The notes beneath the pieces are model-generated. The model made no database searches and was not told where the DNA came from. It saw only the letters and a program-made list of their open reading frames with translations. Shown piece by piece: positions 33,952 through 43,829 of a DNA stretch of 47,063 nucleotides. The DNA comes from an uncultured bacterium. GTDB taxonomy: Bacteria; Armatimonadota; HRBIN16. The translations under genes were made by a program, and so were the position numbers. The number at the start of each line of letters is the position of its first letter. The stretch's first letter is position 1. The DNA lies in the NCBI GenBank assembly GCA_938027655.1, contig CALJAP010000108.1:1-47063 (forward strand), given 5' to 3'.

Positions 33952-36900
33952 TTAGAACGGTCTATCCGCGTAGAATGGCGTATCGATCCGGTACGAATCG
34001 CTGCTGACCACCTCATTGATGTTCGCCCAGCTTTTCACCCGTCTGGGCGTCCACCACACGATGTCTTCCGGGCGCATCCCGTCGGTCAAGTAGGTGTGCG
34101 GACCGTCTATCTCGTTCTCGGTGTGAGTGGCGCCCGGGTTGTAGTTGCTGGGGTCTATCTCGAACACTTCGCCGCTGAAGCGGCTGCTATCGGGTAGCAT
34201 ACCGCGATAGGCGTTCGCTACCAGATAGTGCCCGTTGGGCAATCGCACTGCGCTGACCGCCCACAGCGGGATAGCGCGACTGATGTATACGTCCACCGGC
34301 TGCGGGCCCCGGATGCGGTCACGCAGGTGAGTCAGGCTTCGGTACACCTCATCGGTCAACCGCCACTTGATGCGCCACCGGTTGGGCGCGAGCCGCTCGA
34401 GGTCAAACACCCCTTTGTCCGTCGCCAGCACGATGTTGTACACAACGCTTCCTGTGGCGCTGTCGTAGCGCACCGGATAGACCTGCACACTGTTGGGACT
34501 GCCGATAGGCACGCGATTGTTAGAACCCGGCGGCTCGTTGGGCAACAGTACCTCACTGAACGCTTCGGTGATGTCCAGCCCCGCGCCGATGGTGCGCACC
34601 ATGACCGTGCCTCCAACGCCCTCCTCACCGGTTCCGTCAGGGCGTACGCGGTAGTTCGCCACCGTCGCCACCAGCGTAAACACCGGTGCGCCGCCACTGT
34701 AGCCGGATACAATGCGCTGCACGCCCGTATAGCGATACTTGCGCCGTTCCGCACCCTCTGCGCTTGTCCAGAACAGCTGTCGCGCGGCGATTAGCGGACC
34801 TACCGCGCCGGTGCTTGTATCTGCAACGTAACGGTCCACCACGTCGATAAGCCGTCCGTTGCCTGTGTCGGCAATCAGATAGTGCACCCAGAACTCTAGG
34901 TCCTGTGCATCCTCGAAGGGGTTGAGCCGATTGCCGCCCGCGCTCTGTTTCGGCACATATTCGGTGTAGATATTCACGTCCTGCGGCTCGCGCAGCTCGT
35001 GTGGGTCGCCCGGGGCGAGAGGCGCAGGCGGCTTGCTCAGGTCAGACAGATTGAGACGTGGCGGGTTCTCGAAGCGACGCAGCTCCGACATCACATTACC
35101 CGCTTTGTCCACCCACACGATGCGGTTGTTGCCGGTATCCACCACAATCATCTCGTTTGCGCCGGTACGGTATACCCGGGCGGGGCGCGCCACGGAAGTC
35201 GGAGCCACGCTGACCACCGGCGCGGAACCACCCGACGCGGCGCCCCACAGCCTGCTGGCGTCCATGCTCCAGGCTACCTTGCCGCCCGGATCCATCTCCA
35301 GCAACCGATGGCTATCGGCAATCAGCGTCATCTGTCGCTCGAAGACCTTGATACCCGTGTCACCCACTGCCGCCAACAGCCCATTAGATGCCGCGACCGC
35401 CGCAATTCCCTGCGTGCCCACCTGCGCCCGACGCAGCTCGCTCAGGGTGGCATCAAGCAGGCTCAGCAGTGAAGGTCCCCACGTTGCCGGGTTATTCGGG
35501 TCGTAGCCGTAATCGGCTGGCTTGCCCAACGCGGGCCACAGCACATGGTTCGGCTTGTCCGAATCCGGTGTAATCAACGGCACATCGTCGCCCTGCTGGA
35601 TGCTGGGGTCGGTCGCGGTGGGGTCTGCCGAAACCGCAATCACCGTGGCAACCTGGACGCCCGGCGCGTCTACCTGCGCCGACAGATAGACCACATCGCC
35701 CGCCACCACCGGCGAAGCCTTCACACGCACCGCCGGAATGAACATGAACCACTTCAGATTGCTGTATTCGGTGGGCTGGATGTAGTACTGGCGCGGCGGT
35801 TCGCTGCCTGCGGTCACCACCACCAGTGTGGGTTGAGAGAGGCTGAAGGCAAATACCGCGCCTCCTCCACCCGAGCCGGGCATCATGTTGTGGATGCTGA
35901 TGATTCCGCCTGCACGGTTCACCGAGTACTGTGCGGGCTGAACATAGGTGTACTGCGTGGGGCCGCTTGCGCTGCGTATGACGTCCACCTGCCGAATCTG
36001 CAAGGTGGCGTTGCCCGGAAGGGAAACGGGGTTGCCAGCTTCGTCGCGCAGGCGCAGGTCTACCCGCGGGTTGTTGTTGAAAGCCATCAGCACCGTGCCG
36101 GGTATCGGGAAGGGAATGCCAGGGAACGTAGCGCGTGCTTCCGCGACGGCGTAAGTGGTGTCCCCCCACACGGCAGGCGGTGCCGTAAAGCCTGCCGGTA
36201 TCAGCCCCACCTCCGAACCGGAGGGTAGCCGTGTACCAAACAGTGTTCGCTTCAGCAATAGCGATGGCGGAACGTTCTGCGATTGTTGCGGTGTAATCTG
36301 GTCCTGATAGCCACCATGCAACTGCCATCGCCAGCGCATGACGGTGCGGTTACCGGGCTGTTCCAGCAAGCCGTAGATACTACCGTTGTCGGTGGTATAA
36401 ATCACGTTGTCATTGGCGTCCAGTGCGGGCTGGTCCACGATGGTCTTGCTGGGGTTGGGAACGATGTCGGCGATACCCACCGTGCTGCGAATGGGCGTGC
36501 CGGGCGACTTGCCCCAGTCGATGAAGTAGTTCATCACCACCACAGGGTTCGTCGCGGGCGGATTGGCAAAAACGATAGTGCCCGCGTTGACGGTTATTCG
36601 GGAGTCGGGCAGGTCATAACGCTCTACGAGAACCAGCGCGCCATTAGACTGGCGGTCGTACACCCAAACCACCGGGTTCAGAGCGGTGTACGGACTGCTG
36701 GTGTCCGCCAGGAAGATATGCAGTTGCCGTCCCTGCGCACGGGTAACGAAGGTGCGCTTGTCGTTGTTCGGGTTGCTGAGCACCTCGCCCTTTGCGCCCA
36801 ACCAGAAGGCGTACACCGAGCTGGTCAGCGTGCCGGTCGTGGAGCTGGGCGCGGTGGAGACGTATGCCATTAGGTCGTTCGCCATAGAGCCTTCGCCCGT

Positions 36901-38496
36901 TTGACCTCTGTCCTGCACATATCCCAGCGTCACGCCGCCGCGAATTGGCGGCAGGGTGGTACGGGGCTGTATCCAGTCTTGCCCTGAACTACCGGAGTTA
37001 ATGACATCCCCCGTCGCTGCCCACAGCACGTACAGGCGTCCGTTATTGCCGCCGGCACCTGCCTGCACCGCCGGAACCACGATAAGCCCCTCCGCAGAGG
37101 CGGGGACGGGGACTGCATCCCCGTCGAACGGCACGGCGCTGGGCAAAGAACGATCCCACACGAGGTTCGAGCCGTCCGAAAGCGCTGCGATGGGAGAGTT
37201 GATGCCTCCGGTGCGCGGGAAGGCGCGGTACGCCTGCACCGTGCCGTTCTTGAGCGTCACCACCACCAATGCACGCTGCAGGGGGTCATTACTGCTGGTG
37301 GGTATCTCCACAATCTGTGGGGTGGAGGTGGGTTCACTGCCCAACGGGGCTTCCCATATCTCGTCATAGGGTGTTCCGCGTTGCCACAGGTCGGGCAGAC
37401 CGTCATCCTCGTTGCCGTCTCCGTCGATGTCACGACGGGGGTTGGCGTCAAAGCAGTACAGGCGCAACCCGCCCAGCGGCGAGGAGCCCACCACAAACAG
37501 CGCGCCGTTATAGAAGACGGGAGCCGAGGCAAAAGTGCCCACTGCCTGCAGCCCGGTTAATCCCCACTTTTCCACCAGCGGCGCGCCGATGCTTTCGAAG
37601 GTTCCCGCGGTACGCCGGGCGTTCTTGCGCTGGGCGGTAAACGCCGACGCCCACTGTATCATGTTGTAGCCGAACTTGAGGTTCTGCGGCGCTGCGGCGG
37701 CGAAGTTGTCGTTGGCTACCGGCACACCCGGGGGAGCCACCGCATGGCTGAGGGCATAGGCGATGCCTATCGAAGACACCACCACCGCGCCACTGCCGTA
37801 CTGCCCCGCCACCAGCACCGGGCGGCGGTTATCCTGGCGCACCGCAATCGGAGCCAGCACGCCGGGCGCAGGAGGTGCGTTCAAATCCGCTCCCACCGCG
37901 CTTAACGAGCCGCGAATACCTGCTCCCATCCGGTTCAGCTCGCCCACGCTGATTGGATAGGGCGCGTTGACCAGCGGATGGGTGGGATGGACCAGCAGCC
38001 CATTGGTCAAGCCTTCGTCGTTGAACTGCAGGTCCAGAAAGAGCGGAGCGCGTGTGTCGATGGTATACGCGGCCTGGTTGTCTATCCAGAGCAGACCACC
38101 CGCGTCCACAAATTTACGCAACTTCTCGCGCTGTTCTGGGGTGAAGCCGATATTACTGCCCTGTGTGGCGATGACCATTGCATCGAACCGGCGCAGGTCT
38201 TCCATCGATATCTGGTCGAGGCTCACCACCCAGTACGGCGCCATGTTCTTGCGGCTACCGGGGGCTGCCAGCGGGTTCACAAAATCCCAGCCGGCGGGCT
38301 TATAATCTGTACGCCGGTCCAGAACATGCCACACAAAGGGCGTCAGCACCGGGTTATTGCCGATTTGTATTACGCAGACGCGGATTTGCTTGCGCACGGC
38401 GGTGTAGGTGTAGGTGTCACCCCGCGCTGTGCGAAACATACCCAGCCAACCAGCTAGTACGCCCAGCAATATCAGTAGAACCAGTCGGTTTCGCAT
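33952..38496 (-). CDS. Giant exported protein with GATase-like domain and PQQ/NHL-like repeats
   Basis: A 1514-residue protein with a signal peptide (LVLLILLGVLAGWLGMF...ARG). Residues about 30-250 resemble a DUF4159/glutamine-amidotransferase-like fold (VCVIQIGNNP, AMVIATQGSNIG, AGGLLWIDNQ, GSGAVVVSSIGIAYAL). Propeller repeats follow; YCFDANPRRDIDGDGNEDDG near 345-365 carries a DxDxDG calcium-type loop, and MIVVDTGNNRIVWVD near 1125 and ADTGNGRLIDVVD near 1210 are NHL-like. ATG 38496 has AAGGG eight bases upstream; ATG 38502 and GTG 38505 are alternatives. Function is unknown; by position it is a partner of the PilV/W/X-like proteins. Confidence 0.82.
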   Translation of the reverse strand: MRNRLVLLILLGVLAGWLGMFRTARGDTYTYTAVRKQIRVCVIQIGNNPVLTPFVWHVLDRRTDYKPAGWDFVNPLAAPGSRKNMAPYWVVSLDQISMEDLRRFDAMVIATQGSNIGFTPEQREKLRKFVDAGGLLWIDNQAAYTIDTRAPLFLDLQFNDEGLTNGLLVHPTHPLVNAPYPISVGELNRMGAGIRGSLSAVGADLNAPPAPGVLAPIAVRQDNRRPVLVAGQYGSGAVVVSSIGIAYALSHAVAPPGVPVANDNFAAAAPQNLKFGYNMIQWASAFTAQRKNARRTAGTFESIGAPLVEKWGLTGLQAVGTFASAPVFYNGALFVVGSSPLGGLRLYCFDANPRRDIDGDGNEDDGLPDLWQRGTPYDEIWEAPLGSEPTSTPQIVEIPTSSNDPLQRALVVVTLKNGTVQAYRAFPRTGGINSPIAALSDGSNLVWDRSLPSAVPFDGDAVPVPASAEGLIVVPAVQAGAGGNNGRLYVLWAATGDVINSGSSGQDWIQPRTTLPPIRGGVTLGYVQDRGQTGEGSMANDLMAYVSTAPSSTTGTLTSSVYAFWLGAKGEVLSNPNNDKRTFVTRAQGRQLHIFLADTSSPYTALNPVVWVYDRQSNGALVLVERYDLPDSRITVNAGTIVFANPPATNPVVVMNYFIDWGKSPGTPIRSTVGIADIVPNPSKTIVDQPALDANDNVIYTTDNGSIYGLLEQPGNRTVMRWRWQLHGGYQDQITPQQSQNVPPSLLLKRTLFGTRLPSGSEVGLIPAGFTAPPAVWGDTTYAVAEARATFPGIPFPIPGTVLMAFNNNPRVDLRLRDEAGNPVSLPGNATLQIRQVDVIRSASGPTQYTYVQPAQYSVNRAGGIISIHNMMPGSGGGGAVFAFSLSQPTLVVVTAGSEPPRQYYIQPTEYSNLKWFMFIPAVRVKASPVVAGDVVYLSAQVDAPGVQVATVIAVSADPTATDPSIQQGDDVPLITPDSDKPNHVLWPALGKPADYGYDPNNPATWGPSLLSLLDATLSELRRAQVGTQGIAAVAASNGLLAAVGDTGIKVFERQMTLIADSHRLLEMDPGGKVAWSMDASRLWGAASGGSAPVVSVAPTSVARPARVYRTGANEMIVVDTGNNRIVWVDKAGNVMSELRRFENPPRLNLSDLSKPPAPLAPGDPHELREPQDVNIYTEYVPKQSAGGNRLNPFEDAQDLEFWVHYLIADTGNGRLIDVVDRYVADTSTGAVGPLIAARQLFWTSAEGAERRKYRYTGVQRIVSGYSGGAPVFTLVATVANYRVRPDGTGEEGVGGTVMVRTIGAGLDITEAFSEVLLPNEPPGSNNRVPIGSPNSVQVYPVRYDSATGSVVYNIVLATDKGVFDLERLAPNRWRIKWRLTDEVYRSLTHLRDRIRGPQPVDVYISRAIPLWAVSAVRLPNGHYLVANAYRGMLPDSSRFSGEVFEIDPSNYNPGATHTENEIDGPHTYLTDGMRPEDIVWWTPRRVKSWANINEVVSSDSYRIDTPFYADRPF

Positions 38497-38517
38497 TGTC
38501 ATCACCCTTCTCTCGGC

Positions 38518-39189
38518 TCAAATCTGCTCGGGATCGATACCCAGCTCTCGCAAGCGTTGCGCCATCCTTTCGGCGCGCTGTCGCTCCTGCTCTGCTTGCT
38601 GTTGTGCGCGTAATCGCTCCTGCTCAATCTCCAGATAGGTCAAAAAGCGTTGCCCGTCAGGGCGAATGATGCGTAAATTGCTGTTCTCCCTTTCGAAGCG
38701 CACGCCCAGACGTGGGCTCGTCCAGCCCTCAATGGGGTCTATCACGTGTAAACGACCGTCTTCACCGCGTATCCAGCCGGTGAAATCACCCGAATCGGGG
38801 TCGTACAGGTAGTACTCTTCCACGCCATAACGGTCGTAGAACTCCAGCTTCTTCGCCATCTCCAGCAGAGAGTTGCCCGGCGACAGCACCTCGAACACCA
38901 CTTGTGGGGCAATGCCTTCTTCTTCCCACTGCTTGTAAGAGCCCCTATCTCCCTTCGGGCGACCGAAAACAATCATCACGTCCGGAGCCATGCGGATGTC
39001 CGGCCGTCCTTCCACGGGATACCAGAACAGGTCGCCCGCAACGAACACATCCTCGCGGTCGTGGAAGAGCGCCTCGAAGCCCCCCTCAAGGGTCACAATC
39101 CACCGAAATTGTTTGGTGTTATCCGCCATTGGCTTCCCATCGGATTCGGGATAAACCACTTGCTCCTTGCGTGATGCGACAACCGCCAT
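38518..39189 (-). CDS. Uma2-family putative endonuclease (DUF820)
   Basis: A 223-residue Uma2 (DUF820) protein with a PD-(D/E)XK-type core: PDIRMAPDVMIVFG, then VVFEVLSPGNSLLEMAKKLEFYDRYGVEEYYLYDPDSGDFTGW. A charged coiled coil (about 185-215) follows and ends in RLRELGIDPEQI. The family is expanded in cyanobacteria, Chloroflexota and Armatimonadota; its biological role is unproven. The ATG starts one base after the stop of the PilX-like gene and the next gene begins 21 bases later, so it is embedded in the pseudopilin operon. Confidence 0.88.
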   Translation of the reverse strand: MAVVASRKEQVVYPESDGKPMADNTKQFRWIVTLEGGFEALFHDREDVFVAGDLFWYPVEGRPDIRMAPDVMIVFGRPKGDRGSYKQWEEEGIAPQVVFEVLSPGNSLLEMAKKLEFYDRYGVEEYYLYDPDSGDFTGWIRGEDGRLHVIDPIEGWTSPRLGVRFERENSNLRIIRPDGQRFLTYLEIEQERLRAQQQAEQERQRAERMAQRLRELGIDPEQI

Positions 39190-39190
39190 C

Positions 39191-41896
39191 TCACCTCATC
39201 TCCCCAACATAGAGCAGTCCCGGACATACCGGCAGGCGCGGCACCGGAGGCAACCGGCGTCCATACTGATCGACGCGCACCACGCCCGCGCTGGTGAATA
39301 CCGGGTCGTACTCCATGACCAGATTGTAACCCATCGGCAGGGTGCGAGTGGGGTCGCTCGGGTCACGCAGATGGGTAGGCGGTATCGGAATACCCGAGTT
39401 GCCGTATTGAGGCGGTATCCAGCCCCACTTTTTCAACCATTCGCCCTGGTCCTGTATCGCCCAGGGCAGGTTCTCGGCTATCGCGCCCCGAATCACGATG
39501 CGAATGTCCAGCGGCTGCCCGTAGAAGGGGTAAACAGGCGACAGCACTGCGTACAACTGCCTGCGCAGGTTCTGGTCCACCGAGGACGGACTGGAGCCAA
39601 CGGGGAAAGTATCGCGCGGGTCGGTGTTAAACCATTCACCCGGCAGCACCACAAACGAACCCTCCTGCGCGTACATCAGCGCCTCGATGGCGATATCCAG
39701 AGGCTGTACCGCCACGCGGCTGAGATGGTATTCGTTAGCGGGCGCGTTGCCCCATCCGCTGTTGACCTCGAAGGTCAATCGGTTCTCCGCGCCGGGCGCG
39801 GTGTTCAGCACGTAATCGCTGCGCGGATTGGTCGGGTGCGTGGGCGGATTGCTATTGAAGGGCGACATGTTCCGCAGCAGTTCCAGCCCCAGATGCTCGT
39901 AGTTCACCCCCGAAGCGTTCACCAGGTAGATGGTGGGCAAGCCCAGCGCGTCCAGAATGCCGCCCGGGAAGCGGTACAGGTCCTCATCCAGCACACCGTT
40001 GCCGTTCGTATCGTTCACCGGATAGTTCACATGCAAGAAAATACTGGTCTGTTCGTTCTCGATGGCGGCGTGACGCACCAGCAGCTTTAAGCCGTGAGGC
40101 CAGGTGTTACTGTAGTAGTTATTCAACGAGATTGCCGAAGAGAACACGAACGATTGCCTCTGCGTCGGCAACATCGCGCGGTGCCACGAGGGGAAGTTCA
40201 ACGGTGCATCCTGCTCGTTCCAGCTGCCCGCCTCGGTGCCCAGCTCAGGGTCGATGAACAACGTGGTATTGACCACGATGTTCTCCCTTGCCAGCAGGGC
40301 GATCGCGCTGGTGTTGTCGGGCTGACCGTTCGGCAGGCGAGGCTTCATCAGATTGCCTTCGATGAAGATGTTTCCTCCCGAAACCACCGTCAGCTGCCTG
40401 CCCTGTGGGATGATGCCGCGAATGCGTACGTTGCCTTCCGCATAAATCACGCCGGAGAACGGGGTGACGAAAGGCAGTCCCACAGCCGGCTTATTCAGCG
40501 AGGGGTCCAGCAGGTCTTGCGATAGCCGCCCATCTGGCAGGTATGTGCATACCATCGTGATGGCATTGGTGTTTGCACCGTTGGGGGCGCGCCACCGCCC
40601 GCGCGTGAGCTGGATAGTGAAGCCGGAAGGGTTCAGGCGGATAATCGCGCCCGGAGGGACGTAGTAAGGTCCCTGCCAGTTGCGCGAGTCCACCAGCCGC
40701 AGGAACTCGCTGCGCACTGTGGGACCGCCGAACAAGCCCGGCTCACGCAACTGGTCGGCGCGGTTGTTGATGTAGATACCCCTGCCGAAGCCAAACAGCC
40801 CGCTATTACGTCCCCCCACCAGCGCGCCGGAGTTGCGCGTCATGCTCCAGTAACGGCTGACATTAGTAGCGGGGTCGGCTAGGTCGATAGTCGGTGGCTC
40901 CAAGCGCGTCATGGAGCGTCCGCCGCCGTCTACTCCCACGCCGGTACGCCCGTCGCGCACGATGCCGCCATAGGTGTTGAAGCCCGTGCTATGGCTGGGT
41001 AGCAGCGCATTGTTATTTACGGTCACCTGCGCCCGCGGCGCCAGCAGGATGTCGCCCGCTACCTCTATTCGGTCACCGTTTTGCGGATTGAGAGTCAGGG
41101 TTACCCCGCCGTACCACTTGAGGTTGCCGTTCACGCGAATGGGGGCGCCGCTGGTATTACTCCCCCAAATCAGCCGAACCGGCAGAGGGTTCCCGTTGGC
41201 GTCATGTCCCACAATGCCATCGGGCACTCCCAACTCCACCACGACGTTGGCGCGGTTGTCGCGGTTGGTTACGAAGCGCAGGTAGTCGGTAATCCCGATA
41301 GCTTTATACGCCACCAGCTCGCGCCGCAGACCGGTAGCAGCAGAAGTGAGCATGGTTGGGTCGTTGGGGTCAATCCGCCCCACTCGCCCAATGGATTCGA
41401 TCTTGATGAAACGCGAGAGCGGACCCGATTCCGGGTCGTTCGGGTCGTACGGACGCGGGTTATAGCTCACCCGAATCAGCGCGCGCCCATTTTCGAACAA
41501 CACGCGGCTGTAGCCCCCGCTGGGTCCTGCCACCGGCGTACCGCATGGGTTTAAGGTGGCGGATTCGGTGGCAGCGTATGGGCGCAGCCACGCATAATCG
41601 GGGTCACGACACTGGTCAGGAGGCAGGTCAGCCGGCACAGGACGCCAGTCCGCGCCCTCTTCGCTGAAGGTCAGCTGCTGGTCGGCATACTGGACACCCG
41701 CCTCAGCGAAGTACTGGGCGTCGGTCACCCTGCCGCTGCGTGCGGCGTTTTCGAGGTTGCGCCCGATGATTGCCACGAACAGCGCGCCCATGAACATCAT
41801 CACGAACATGACAATCACCGCCACAACCAGCGTTTGCCCACGCTGTGTGTCTGCGGCGCGAGTGAAACCGGCTCTCATCCATGCTGGACTGTTCAT
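39191..41896 (-). CDS. PilX-like minor pilin with very long C-terminal domain
   Basis: A 901-residue protein. The N-terminus RGQTLVVAVIVMFVMMFMGALFVAII followed by NAARSGRVTDAQYFAEAGVQYA is the PilX/GspK-type start, in which Glu+5 is absent. PilX proteins are usually near 200 residues. The remaining 800 include FxxGRALIRVSYNP, repeated EGNVRIRG/GGNIFIEGN beta-rich text as in bacterial autotransporter-like or bactofilin-like shelves, and a NDTNGNGVLDEDL calcium-type loop near 630. ATG 41896 has GGGGAG eight bases upstream; GTG 41905 is the alternative. It sits between the PilW-like and Uma2 genes. Confidence 0.8.
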   Translation of the reverse strand: MNSPAWMRAGFTRAADTQRGQTLVVAVIVMFVMMFMGALFVAIIGRNLENAARSGRVTDAQYFAEAGVQYADQQLTFSEEGADWRPVPADLPPDQCRDPDYAWLRPYAATESATLNPCGTPVAGPSGGYSRVLFENGRALIRVSYNPRPYDPNDPESGPLSRFIKIESIGRVGRIDPNDPTMLTSAATGLRRELVAYKAIGITDYLRFVTNRDNRANVVVELGVPDGIVGHDANGNPLPVRLIWGSNTSGAPIRVNGNLKWYGGVTLTLNPQNGDRIEVAGDILLAPRAQVTVNNNALLPSHSTGFNTYGGIVRDGRTGVGVDGGGRSMTRLEPPTIDLADPATNVSRYWSMTRNSGALVGGRNSGLFGFGRGIYINNRADQLREPGLFGGPTVRSEFLRLVDSRNWQGPYYVPPGAIIRLNPSGFTIQLTRGRWRAPNGANTNAITMVCTYLPDGRLSQDLLDPSLNKPAVGLPFVTPFSGVIYAEGNVRIRGIIPQGRQLTVVSGGNIFIEGNLMKPRLPNGQPDNTSAIALLARENIVVNTTLFIDPELGTEAGSWNEQDAPLNFPSWHRAMLPTQRQSFVFSSAISLNNYYSNTWPHGLKLLVRHAAIENEQTSIFLHVNYPVNDTNGNGVLDEDLYRFPGGILDALGLPTIYLVNASGVNYEHLGLELLRNMSPFNSNPPTHPTNPRSDYVLNTAPGAENRLTFEVNSGWGNAPANEYHLSRVAVQPLDIAIEALMYAQEGSFVVLPGEWFNTDPRDTFPVGSSPSSVDQNLRRQLYAVLSPVYPFYGQPLDIRIVIRGAIAENLPWAIQDQGEWLKKWGWIPPQYGNSGIPIPPTHLRDPSDPTRTLPMGYNLVMEYDPVFTSAGVVRVDQYGRRLPPVPRLPVCPGLLYVGEMR

Positions 41897-41918
41897 CCTT
41901 CGCACTCCCCTCCCGCTC

Positions 41919-43787
41919 TCATCGTAACAGGTTGCGTACCCGCACCTGCGTGGTCAAAGCCATCAGCAGCGGGTCACCCGTTGTTGGGTCGTACAGTTTG
42001 ATGTTTATCGCCACCGTGTACTGCGAGCGAGTCATATAGTCTACCTTCACCACGTCGTTTTCGGTGTTCGCCTGAATCGCGTAGGTGACGCGCAACAGGT
42101 CATAGGGTGTGCCGTCCCCTCGCGTGCCCGACGGTATCTGCCACTGTGACCAGAACTCTACATATCCCGTTTGCAGGGTGGGATGACCTCCGCTGGTGCC
42201 CCGATAGTTAATGCGATACTGATTTGGGCCAGGCGTGACGTTCCACGGCACCCGCGTGTAAGGCACTAGGCGAGGTTCCACGCCGGGCGGGGTGGTCTGG
42301 TCAGGTCCCCAAATCCTTTCGGAGCCGGGCACGATGGACACCGTTTGCAGCAGCCTCAATGGGCTCTGCCGATTGTTGGACGCCGTATTATTGATGTCCG
42401 GTTCCGAGAGCAACAGGTATCGTCGTCCGCTTTCGTCCACCTGCGTGTTGCGGGCAAGATATTCGAACACCGGTCGCTCCCCCGGTCGGAACACCGCTAC
42501 CGCAGGAATGGCGAAGTTCACCACGCCCGAACGCGGGTCGATGTTGAACGGCAGATAGGGATACGGTGCATCTAGCGAAGCGGGGTTGCGCTCCCACGAA
42601 CCGCTTCCCTGTATCCATGGGTCGGGCAGGCTGGAGCATACTCCCGCGTCCCAAGTACCTTCATCGTAACAGCCTGCCGCCTCCATTATCTGGTAAGCGG
42701 TGATGTTGAAGCGGAAGGCGTCCGCCGCCCCTCGTGCCACCATCAGCTGGTTGCCCACACTGCCCGTTATATACACGGTCGCAAATCCGTTGCGATAGAC
42801 GGTGATGACAAACGGATGGCTCCAGCCGCCTTTCTTCGTGGTGTAAGCGGTGGGGATGGCGTTGGGCACTTCGTTTGCTGCGTCGCTTAAACTGGTTGGC
42901 ACCGCCGGGTCGTCCGTGACCAGACCGGGCAGGAACTGAATCAAGGGCGTTACCTGCACAATCTGCCCCGTGCGGGGGTCGTACTGCACGTTCACCAGAT
43001 CGATATCCTCGACCTCGGTGACGGGGCGGCTGACCTCCAGCCAGTTCTGCATGTATGACCTGCCGTTCGGGGCTGTGCTGGTATCATAGAAAAAGCCCGG
43101 CTCGTCGAGAATGGGTTGTCCGCTGGAGTCCAGTTTGAACAGTCGGGTGTTGGGCACAAAATTTCCGTTTCCGCTGCGCTCGTACAACACAAACTGCGCT
43201 CGCCACAACACGTATGGGTTATCCAGCGCCGCCGTTGCCAGCAGTTGTTCATTGCGGTTGCTGTAGGGTCGGCTCGGGTCGCGCCGGGCGATGAAGTAGC
43301 GCACCACCGTACGCCCCGCCAGCACAGGCAGCAAAGGAGGCTTGCCTACCCGTCGGTCTGGCGGCACATAGTCACTGCCATCGGTGGGGTCGGTCACACC
43401 GGTGCTCGCAGGCGTCACCCGTTCCGGCAACACGAAGTCGATTTTGGTATACGGCAGGTAGAAGGTGGCCGGGTTGCCCTGGCGGTCAATCAGGTCGAAA
43501 CGCAGAGTGGCATCGTTGACCGGATTGCTGGTCACCAGCGGGTTGAACACGCGCGAGTTATCGAACACGTACGCCGCATCGGCGATCTCGCGAGAGATGG
43601 TCTCCATCAGGTCGCGAGCGGTATCCTGCGCCTGTGCCACGCGCTGCACCCGCCGCGTGAAGTTAAAGCTCTGCAGCATGGGACCGAGCAGTAGCCCCAG
43701 CATGATGGCGGTAATCGCCATCACCACCAGCAGCTCCACCAGCGTAAAGGCTGCCTTCCACTTCTTCGTGTTGCCTATTGCTTTCAT
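41919..43787 (-). CDS. PilW/GspJ-like pseudopilin with long C-terminal domain
   Basis: A 622-residue protein with the class III signal KWKAA|FTLVELLVVMAITAIMLGLLL, Glu at +5 and Ala at -1. The following helix (AQDTARDLMETISREIADAAYVF) is typical of PilW/GspJ minor pilins, which are near 200-270 residues. The long remainder, rich in Asp-Pro and beta strands, is not recognised. ATG 43787 has CAGGAG nine bases upstream; the frame is open to 43823. It lies between the PilV-like and PilX-like genes, the order used in minor-pilin operons. Confidence 0.82.
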   Translation of the reverse strand: MKAIGNTKKWKAAFTLVELLVVMAITAIMLGLLLGPMLQSFNFTRRVQRVAQAQDTARDLMETISREIADAAYVFDNSRVFNPLVTSNPVNDATLRFDLIDRQGNPATFYLPYTKIDFVLPERVTPASTGVTDPTDGSDYVPPDRRVGKPPLLPVLAGRTVVRYFIARRDPSRPYSNRNEQLLATAALDNPYVLWRAQFVLYERSGNGNFVPNTRLFKLDSSGQPILDEPGFFYDTSTAPNGRSYMQNWLEVSRPVTEVEDIDLVNVQYDPRTGQIVQVTPLIQFLPGLVTDDPAVPTSLSDAANEVPNAIPTAYTTKKGGWSHPFVITVYRNGFATVYITGSVGNQLMVARGAADAFRFNITAYQIMEAAGCYDEGTWDAGVCSSLPDPWIQGSGSWERNPASLDAPYPYLPFNIDPRSGVVNFAIPAVAVFRPGERPVFEYLARNTQVDESGRRYLLLSEPDINNTASNNRQSPLRLLQTVSIVPGSERIWGPDQTTPPGVEPRLVPYTRVPWNVTPGPNQYRINYRGTSGGHPTLQTGYVEFWSQWQIPSGTRGDGTPYDLLRVTYAIQANTENDVVKVDYMTRSQYTVAINIKLYDPTTGDPLLMALTTQVRVRNLLR

Positions 43788-43829
43788 CGGTAACACTCCT
43801 GTTTCACTCTCGCGTTTATCCACTTTTTG

